A stretch of DNA of 20,525 nucleotides, taken from NCBI GenBank assembly GCA_937911845.1, contig CALDQF010000366.1:1-20525 (forward strand), read 5' to 3'. Origin of the DNA: an uncultured Phycisphaera sp. (GTDB lineage: Bacteria; Planctomycetota; Phycisphaerae; Phycisphaerales; SM1A02). Shown here piece by piece: positions 15,448 to 20,525 of the stretch (its first letter is position 1; each line of letters starts with the position of its first letter). The notes beneath the pieces are model-generated. The model was not told where the DNA came from, did not search any database, and saw only the letters and a list, made by a program, of their open reading frames with translations. The position numbers and the translations under genes were made by a program.

Positions 15448-15450
15448 ACT
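15422..15450 (+). promoter_or_regulatory. Candidate sigma70-type promoter for rpsL-rpsG
   Basis: TTGCCC (15422-15427) and TAAACT (15445-15450) are separated by exactly 17 bases; each matches the sigma70 consensus at four of six positions. The -10 box overlaps the stop of the upstream gene. Transcription would start near 15457, leaving a leader of about 35 bases that contains the hairpin at 15460-15474. By-eye promoter calls are weak evidence. Confidence 0.35.
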
Positions 15451-15459
15451 TGGCGACTC

Positions 15460-15491
15460 GCCCCATGTCGGGGCAGTTCCCGAGATTTTTT
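15460..15491 (+). promoter_or_regulatory. Hairpin and T6 run directly before the rpsL start
   Basis: GCCCC (15460-15464) pairs with GGGGC (15470-15474) around ATGTC. Twelve bases later a run of six T (15486-15491) touches the ATG of rpsL. This could be a weak terminator for the upstream gene, an mRNA leader structure governing rpsL, or chance. Only a weak GAG (15482-15484) could serve as ribosome-binding site. Confidence 0.35.
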
Positions 15492-15869
15492 ATGCCAACC
15501 ACCAACCAACTCATTCGCCGTCCCCGCGAGCAGCAGTACTCCACTTCCAAGTCACGCGACTTGAAGAACTGTCCGCAGCGTCGAGGTGTCTGCCTCCAAG
15601 TGCGGACCGTGACCCCCAAGAAGCCAAACTCCGCACTCCGAAAAGTGTGCCGGGTACGTCTTTCCAACGGCAATGAAGTGACGGCATATATCGGTGGCGA
15701 AGGCCACAACTTGCAAGAACACTCCATCGTGTTGGTGCGAGGCGGCCGGGTTCGTGACCTTCCTGGTGTGCGATACCACGTGGTTCGTGGGGCACTCGAC
15801 ACCTTGGGAGTCGATGCCCGACGCAACGGACGCTCCAAGTACGGCGCGAAGAAGCCGAAGACCAAGTAA
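15492..15869 (+). CDS. rpsL: 30S ribosomal protein S12
   Basis: Ribosomal protein of the decoding centre, needed for translational accuracy. The 125-residue product starts [12 protein letters not shown] and contains [30 protein letters not shown] and [20 protein letters not shown], which fix its identity. Lys43 (E. coli numbering) is present, as is the Asp that is methylthiolated in E. coli, but the neighbouring residue 88, Lys in E. coli, is Arg here (codon CGT). The start is the ATG at 15492; the ribosome-binding site is unusually weak, with a T6 run just before the ATG. rpsG follows after 99 bases. Confidence 0.98.
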   Translation: MPTTNQLIRRPREQQYSTSKSRDLKNCPQRRGVCLQVRTVTPKKPNSALRKVCRVRLSNGNEVTAYIGGEGHNLQEHSIVLVRGGRVRDLPGVRYHVVRGALDTLGVDARRNGRSKYGAKKPKTK

Positions 15870-15968
15870 TCAACCCATCTTTATTTCTTTCCCTTCAAAC
15901 ACAAACTGGGGCCAGTAATCGCCACATGCGGCGGTGAACGACTTGAAAAGCAGGCCCGGAGGACTCCA

Positions 15969-16463
15969 ATGGCTGGACGTATTACCAAAAGTGAAGATCA
16001 ACTTCGTCCCGACCCACGCTACGGCGACAAGGTCGTTTCGAAATTCGTGAACTGCATCATGCTCGGTGGTCGCAAGACCGCGGCCGAAAGCTGTCTCTAC
16101 GGCGCCTTCGACATGATCGATGGTCGCTTGCAAAAAGACCGCCCAGAAGGCCTCCCTGCGGATGCCATCGGTGTCTTCCACCAAGCCCTTGAAAACGTCA
16201 AGCCCAACGTCGAAGTCCGCTCGAAGCGGGTCGGCGGTGCGAACTACCAAGTTCCCGTCCCGGTGACCCAACGCCGACGTCAATCCTTGGCTTTCCGTTG
16301 GCTCATTCAAGCAGCCCGCTCCGAGAAGGGTCGTCCCATGGCCCAACGACTCGCCAAAGAGTTCTGGGATGCCGCCCGCAATGAAGGCAAGGCCGTCAGC
16401 GTGCGTGAGCAGACCCACCGAATGGCCGAAGCCAACCGAGCGTTCGCCCACTTTGCCCGCTAA
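15969..16463 (+). CDS. rpsG: 30S ribosomal protein S7
   Basis: Primary 16S rRNA-binding protein that nucleates assembly of the 30S head and lies by the E site. The 164-residue product has DPRYGDKVVSKFVNCIMLGG, ALENVKPNVEVRSKRVGGAN, YQVPVPV and SLAFRWLIQAAR, all diagnostic of S7. The N-terminus has the extra residues seen in some lineages (MAGRITKSEDQLR). A good GGAGGA site lies just upstream of the ATG. It follows rpsL in the order of the str operon, but fusA and tuf do not follow; a strong terminator comes 39 bases after the stop. In E. coli S7 represses its own operon; whether the 99-base rpsL-rpsG gap here does the same cannot be read. Confidence 0.98.
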   Translation: MAGRITKSEDQLRPDPRYGDKVVSKFVNCIMLGGRKTAAESCLYGAFDMIDGRLQKDRPEGLPADAIGVFHQALENVKPNVEVRSKRVGGANYQVPVPVTQRRRQSLAFRWLIQAARSEKGRPMAQRLAKEFWDAARNEGKAVSVREQTHRMAEANRAFAHFAR

Positions 16464-16502
16464 ACGGGAAAGTGCTCCAAGCGAACGTCATCTTGAACTC
16501 CT

Positions 16503-16534
16503 CCCGGGACGCCTTTGGCGTCCCGGGCTTTGTT
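16503..16534 (+). terminator. Rho-independent terminator after rpsG
   Basis: CCCGGGACGCC (16503-16513) pairs perfectly with GGCGTCCCGGG (16517-16527) around a TTT loop, followed by CTTTGTTT. It closes the rpsL-rpsG unit. Confidence 0.88.
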
Positions 16535-16563
16535 TCACGCCCCCATCGCTTAGGCTCCTGACC

Positions 16564-17655
16564 ATGACCGTGCATCGGTACCACCGCCAAACACTGCTCG
16601 AGGGCATTGGAAGTGAAGGCCAAGAACGACTCCGGGCCGCTTCGGTGCTGGTCGCTGGGGTGGGCGCATTGGGCTGTGCAGTGGCCGATCATTTGGTCCG
16701 TGCCGGCATCGGTCATCTTCGCCTGATCGACCGAGATCTCGTAGAACCAACCAACCTCCAACGGCAATGCTTGTTTGCCGAAGATGATCTGGGATCGCCC
16801 AAAGCCGCCGCCGCTGCAAATCGGCTCCAAGCGATCAATCACGAAGTGCAATTGGAGGCCGTAGTGGATGACCTTCGTCCCACGGTGGCCAACGACATGG
16901 TTGACGGCTGCGATGGCATTGCGGATGGACTTGACAACTTTGCCACGCGATTTCTGCTGAATGACTTGTCAGTGAAGTATGGCCTGCCTTACGCCTACGG
17001 CGGTGCGGTTGGGTACGAAGGTACCGCCGCATTCTTAAGGCCTTCGCCCCATCACCGCAAGCATCTGATCACACGAGAAATCTTGGAACAAGAATCCGGG
17101 CCATGCCTTCGCTGCCTGGTGCCCGAGGCGCCACCAGCCCATCACACACCAACCTGTGAAACCGCTGGAGTATTGGCCCCAGTCATCGCCGTGGTGGCCG
17201 GTCTCCAGGCCGCAGCGTTGATTCAATATCTCGCACGGAGCGAACATCCCCTTCCCCATGTCCTCACCCGATTTGATGCCCGTGCGATGCGTATGCATCA
17301 ACTCGACATCAGTGGGTCCAGACGTGAAGACTGTTCCACCTGCATCCAAGGTCAATTTGACGCGCTCCAGAACACCAACGACAACCAGGCAACCACCATT
17401 TGCGGGCGAGAGTTGATCCAGTTGCTTCCGCCTGAACCCAAGCCAACCGATTTGGACGCGTTGCACCAACGGCTCTCGTCGCATGGGTTGTTTGAACGCC
17501 AGACGTTTCTCCTCCGCGGCACACTCGAAGAAGAATTTGATGAAGAGGGAAAGCCGATCGGGCTGACCGTCTTCTCAGACGGAAGGGTGTTCGTACATGG
17601 CACACTCGCCCCCACCCGCGCCAGAGCCATCAACAACCGTTGGCTGGGCGGGTAG
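16564..17655 (+). CDS. MoeB/ThiF/HesA-type sulfur-carrier adenylyltransferase
   Basis: An E1-like enzyme that adenylates the C-terminal Gly of a sulfur-carrier protein (MoaD or ThiS) for molybdopterin or thiamine synthesis. The 363-residue protein has the nucleotide loop GVGALGC (32-38), DRDLVEPTNLQRQ (56-68), the catalytic-Asp region DGLDN (121-125), two zinc-binding Cys pairs (C181/C184 and C257/C260) and a Cys at 198 in TCETAGVLAP. A C-terminal domain (about 275-363, starting at TICGREL, ending with LTVFSDGRVFVHGT) is common on such proteins in several phyla. The start at 16564 fits the family opening (RYHRQTLLEGIG). It lies past the rpsG terminator. No carrier or pathway gene is adjacent, so MoeB versus ThiF cannot be decided. 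Confidence 0.9.
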   Translation: MTVHRYHRQTLLEGIGSEGQERLRAASVLVAGVGALGCAVADHLVRAGIGHLRLIDRDLVEPTNLQRQCLFAEDDLGSPKAAAAANRLQAINHEVQLEAVVDDLRPTVANDMVDGCDGIADGLDNFATRFLLNDLSVKYGLPYAYGGAVGYEGTAAFLRPSPHHRKHLITREILEQESGPCLRCLVPEAPPAHHTPTCETAGVLAPVIAVVAGLQAAALIQYLARSEHPLPHVLTRFDARAMRMHQLDISGSRREDCSTCIQGQFDALQNTNDNQATTICGRELIQLLPPEPKPTDLDALHQRLSSHGLFERQTFLLRGTLEEEFDEEGKPIGLTVFSDGRVFVHGTLAPTRARAINNRWLGG

Positions 17656-17696
17656 AGGTCCAGAAGGGGAAAGCGGTGACGATCGAACTCAGCCGA

Positions 17697-17834
17697 TCAG
17701 TTGCCCGAAGCGGCAAACCCGAAATACGCAGCGGCGCCGATGCCAAGCCAAACCAGCCCTTTGACCAAGAAGAACACGAAACCAGCAGCCATGAAGCGGC
17801 GGAACAGTGACGGTTGGACGGCACAGCGTGACAT
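17697..17834 (-). CDS. Small hydrophobic membrane protein, 45 residues
   Basis: A short frame encoding MSRCAVQPSLFRRFMAAG followed by one membrane span FVFFLVKGLVWLGIGAAAYF and a short tail ending FAASGN. The positive residues before the hydrophobic stretch and the clean stop make a real small membrane protein plausible. A second Met at residue 15 could be the start. There is no clear ribosome-binding site; TAATAT lies seven bases before the ATG and could be a -10 box of a leaderless transcript. It converges on the adenylyltransferase gene and diverges from the large secreted protein. Function unknown. Confidence 0.5.
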   Translation of the reverse strand: MSRCAVQPSLFRRFMAAGFVFFLVKGLVWLGIGAAAYFGFAASGN

Positions 17835-17912
17835 GAGTCAAATATTAGCCGATTGAACGATCTCCTTTCCTTTTGGCTCGTAGAATTATCCGTCTCCGAG
17901 GAGGAATCGTCT

Positions 17913-20357
17913 ATGCGACGCCAGATCACCGCCGTTCTTTTTAGCCTGTTTACGCTCTCCGGGGCTCACGGGCAAGCCAGCTTCGGAACAGCCCCAGAGC
18001 CCATTACTGGAGCCATGCTTGAGAGGTGGTTTTCGGAACTCGATCTCAGCCAACCCCAACGTCAAGCGGTTGATCAATTGCACGCAACCTACCTTCAGAA
18101 CTTTGCTGAAATCCGAGAAGATGAAATCGAAGACGTCGTATCGAGAGGTGGCGTTTTTGGCGCGATCTTTGGCGGTGGCGACATTGCAGCGGTGTTTCGG
18201 GAAATTGATCAACTCATCGATGAAGTAAAAGACGTCGACGAAATCTTTTTAGACCAAATCGAACCCATCCTGACGCCCAACCAAATGTTCATCCTCGAAC
18301 GACTGGACGCTCGACGTGATCGAGTCCGAAGATCTGGGGGACCACTTTCGCTTTTAGGCCGTGCGAACCCTGCTGGCCTGTCTGACCTTTCGGCTCTTAT
18401 CCCATTGGAACGCATGGCTGACCCAGCTTTAAGCACTATTCTGAATGAATACGAAACAGAACTCGCAGACAGATTTGAACGGCTGGAGCGCTCGGCTAAA
18501 AATGCCTTCAACACTTTTGCCGAGACCATGGCAGATCTTCGAGAATCTTCAGATGACCGCAGGGCTATTTTCCAAGAGATGCAAAACATCATGGCAGATG
18601 CGTCTTTACCCGTTATTCGCGAAGCAACTTCAGTGTCTCGACTCCACCGAGAAACATTGCCCCAACTGGAAGCCGCACTGGGTCAAGAAGCCGGCGATGA
18701 TCTCCGTGCCAACTGGCTGGACACTTGCTACAGCGAAGTCGGTCGCGAAGAAAATCGGGTTCGCCGGCGATTCCTCTCGGCTTTGCAACTCTCAGATCTT
18801 GATGGTGAAACCAAGAGTTTGGTGGAAGCGACTTGGGCAGACTGGCGTCAGAAGTTGCGGTCCGTAGCCAAACCAATGTTGGACGCGGTAGACGCTACCC
18901 GAGCTGAAGCATCACTCATCAGCTTTGGTCGGGGTAGAGGAGGCGGAATCCCTGACACACTGGAGGATCAACAAGAAAACATCGCAGAACGAGCCATTGA
19001 TGAGTTGGTCATGTTGATTGGAGAGTCTCGGTATGAAAAGCTCAATGATCGAAATAAGTCTGCTGACGGTCGCCGCCGTAGAGATCCACGGATGCAATCC
19101 CCTCAGGCCAAGTCGACTTTACAAGTCAAATCCGGCCCCACCCCAACCAGCATGTTGTTTGAAATGGCAATCCCTGCTGAAGGTCCAGATGGTTTTTTGG
19201 CCGGACCCCTCTCACTGACTGCCCTTTTGGACGGGATTACGTTTGTACGTCCTTCAGCTGACGAAAGTCTTTTCAGCACCGTCAGAACTTTCCACGAGTC
19301 GTACCAACTCGACTGGAGTGCTGAAGTTACTGAGGAACTTAAACAAATCATTGAAACAAGAGCAACCCAATGGAATTGGGACCGGGAGAGTGGCCTCGAA
19401 GGCCCTACCAATTCAGAAATTGGAGATCTCTCAACGGCCCGACGTGCCCTCGCCGAGACCCAAGCCCGCCTTGACAATGATTTGTTTGAGTTGCTCAATG
19501 CGGTCGTTGTGGAATCGGATGAAGAGCGGTCTCGGTTGAACGTCCTCAAAGGCGTTCGCAATCGGCAAAGACTTGCTGCCCGAGGCTTGGCTGCGTCGGG
19601 TACGGACCGCATTTTGTCAGGTTTGAACCTTCCTCGAACCAACCCATCTGATGCCATCGCCATGCTGATTGTCCGACAACCAAAATTAGCGGCCATCGCA
19701 GAATCAAACTTTGGAGAGTCGCTTACCAGCACTTTTCAGATGCGTTGGGAAGCAAAGCTCGAAGCGGTCGATGCAGGACAAAGGGCTATCGCAAAAGTTC
19801 TCGCGGAAAGCGGAGACCCTGCCGATCGCCGGCTCTGGGGGGAAATCGGAACAGCTTTGAATGAAGTGTCTCAAACCAAAGTCAGCGATCTTCGAGAGTA
19901 TGACGAAGATGTTCGGGATCAGAATGACCAAGTGATCCGGGCGGCAACCAAGTCTATGGCACCAGAAATGGCCGAAAGTCTTCGCCGTGACCTCGCAAAA
20001 TTAACAAGGCCTGAAGTATGGATTGACAAAGAGTCTCCCGAAGCAGCGCTGCTTCGGGCCTCCTCTTTAGAGGACCTTACCCCCGGAGTTCGCGAACAAA
20101 TTGCTGATCTCTTGGAGTTATGGCGCGAAATCTGGAACCCAACCTCTCTGGAAATGTCAAAAATGATGGATCGACATGAAACAGAAGAGCCCGTTGATGG
20201 ACGACCGAGTTGGGTCAATCGTATGGAGCAACAACGCGAGCTTGATGCCATACGGTTCCGGCGTACTGAAGCCAACCAGCGGGCCCTCCGTGGTCTGCGT
20301 GACCCGTTGAATCCAATGCAACTTTCAGAAGTTGGGGTCTTGGTGTCGGAAGGCTAA
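17913..20357 (+). CDS. Large secreted helical protein with Spy/CpxP-like segments
   Basis: I do not recognise a named family. The 814-residue product begins with a signal peptide (MRRQITAVLFSLFTLSGAHG, then QASFG) and has no later membrane span, so it is probably periplasmic. It is almost entirely charged amphipathic helix. Two N-terminal segments, LDLSQPQRQAVDQLH (44-58) and ILTPNQMFILERLDARRD (119-136), resemble the LTxxQ repeats of Spy/CpxP chaperones, and less clear copies follow (LQLSDLDGETKSLVEATW and others). A flexible stretch near residue 395 (GRRRRDP and PQAKST) divides two helical halves. The start has a strong GAGGAGGA site. The next gene, panB, begins 23 bases after the stop. Function is unknown; a periplasmic chaperone or sensor role is speculation. 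Confidence 0.75.
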   Translation: MRRQITAVLFSLFTLSGAHGQASFGTAPEPITGAMLERWFSELDLSQPQRQAVDQLHATYLQNFAEIREDEIEDVVSRGGVFGAIFGGGDIAAVFREIDQLIDEVKDVDEIFLDQIEPILTPNQMFILERLDARRDRVRRSGGPLSLLGRANPAGLSDLSALIPLERMADPALSTILNEYETELADRFERLERSAKNAFNTFAETMADLRESSDDRRAIFQEMQNIMADASLPVIREATSVSRLHRETLPQLEAALGQEAGDDLRANWLDTCYSEVGREENRVRRRFLSALQLSDLDGETKSLVEATWADWRQKLRSVAKPMLDAVDATRAEASLISFGRGRGGGIPDTLEDQQENIAERAIDELVMLIGESRYEKLNDRNKSADGRRRRDPRMQSPQAKSTLQVKSGPTPTSMLFEMAIPAEGPDGFLAGPLSLTALLDGITFVRPSADESLFSTVRTFHESYQLDWSAEVTEELKQIIETRATQWNWDRESGLEGPTNSEIGDLSTARRALAETQARLDNDLFELLNAVVVESDEERSRLNVLKGVRNRQRLAARGLAASGTDRILSGLNLPRTNPSDAIAMLIVRQPKLAAIAESNFGESLTSTFQMRWEAKLEAVDAGQRAIAKVLAESGDPADRRLWGEIGTALNEVSQTKVSDLREYDEDVRDQNDQVIRAATKSMAPEMAESLRRDLAKLTRPEVWIDKESPEAALLRASSLEDLTPGVREQIADLLELWREIWNPTSLEMSKMMDRHETEEPVDGRPSWVNRMEQQRELDAIRFRRTEANQRALRGLRDPLNPMQLSEVGVLVSEG

Positions 20358-20380
20358 GCGTTCCTTCGTACCATGGACAT

Positions 20381-20525
20381 ATGAGTACGGCCGAACAAGC
20401 TCCACGCCCCAGCCTTCGCAACTTCCGGCGACGGCAACCTGACGAAGCGCCATTTGCGTGCCTGACGGCATTTGACGCGTTGACTGCAGGTCACCTCGCT
20501 GCCGCCCTCCACCGGGCCGCCCCTC
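20381..20525 (+). CDS. panB: 3-methyl-2-oxobutanoate hydroxymethyltransferase, N-terminal part (cut by window edge)
   Basis: Ketopantoate-forming enzyme of pantothenate and CoA synthesis, a TIM barrel. The 48 residues available include PFACLTAFDALTAGHLAAAL, matching the conserved first strand of PanB (typically LTAYD followed by a helix starting around TA). The expected VGDS metal site would come just past the window. The start at 20381 follows 23 bases after the previous gene and has no obvious ribosome-binding site. Assignment rests on a short fragment. Confidence 0.68.
   Translation, partial: MSTAEQAPRPSLRNFRRRQPDEAPFACLTAFDALTAGHLAAALHRAAP

Noticed and set aside
17853..17886. Possible promoter TTGAAC / TAGAAT before the large secreted protein
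   Set aside because: The spacing is 22 bases, too long for a sigma70 promoter, and no better -35 box is present.
1..20525. Search for a new defence, mobile or biosynthetic system
   Set aside because: No transposase, integrase, nuclease cluster, repeat array or attachment-site pair was seen; gene content is mostly core metabolism and translation.

Overview
The window is a gene-dense piece of a bacterial chromosome, almost entirely housekeeping genes plus several secreted or membrane proteins of unknown role. Base composition is moderately GC-rich, the standard genetic code fits throughout, and no gene-free stretch exceeds about 215 bases. I see no rRNA, tRNA, CRISPR array, insertion sequence, phage gene or origin. 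The style (weak or absent Shine-Dalgarno sites at many genes, PurS-like domains fused to PurL, rpsL-rpsG without fusA next to it, large secreted helical proteins) suggests a Planctomycetota-like, perhaps Phycisphaerae-like, bacterium. That placement is an impression from protein style, not a phylogeny.

Layout. 1-1201 (-): start of trpS (cut by the window edge) behind a CPBP-family membrane protease. 1194-3486 (+): trpC, a crotonase-fold protein that appears to lack both standard catalytic glutamates, and a DUF481 barrel protein. 3483-4829 (-): a DEAD-box RNA helicase with altered motifs I and VI, ending tail-to-tail on the DUF481 gene. 4883-6071 (+): a probable small membrane protein with a strong terminator, then a 34-codon reading frame overlapping (ATGA) an unrecognised 255-residue protein; two hairpins follow. 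6234-8347 (-): thiC and a slyX-like gene overlapping by one base, behind a clear TPP riboswitch (8395-8470) and a possible promoter. 8510-10011 (+): a DUF4097-like lipoprotein and rlmE overlapping as GTGA, with a strong terminator. 10227-13898 (-): purL (with two PurS-like N-terminal repeats) and purQ. 13970-15447 (+): rnhA and a PNGase F-like secreted protein overlapping as TGATG. 15492-16463 (+): rpsL and rpsG with a terminator. 16564-17655 (+): a MoeB/ThiF-type adenylyltransferase. 17697-17834 (-): a 45-residue membrane protein. 17913-20357 (+): an 814-residue secreted helical protein. 20381 to the end (+): the start of panB.

The recognisable pathways are tryptophan synthesis and charging (trpC, trpS), thiamine (thiC under TPP control, possibly the ThiF-like enzyme), purines (purL, purQ), pantothenate (panB) and ribosome function (rpsL, rpsG, rlmE, helicase). 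They are neighbours rather than one system. I found no convincing new multi-gene system. The points most worth a second look are a native Arg at the streptomycin-linked position 88 of S12, enzyme relatives that seem to have lost catalytic residues (crotonase, PNGase F-like), the large secreted Spy-like helical protein, the coupled small frame before the orphan 255-residue protein, and start codons of trpC and the protease that may share one palindrome.
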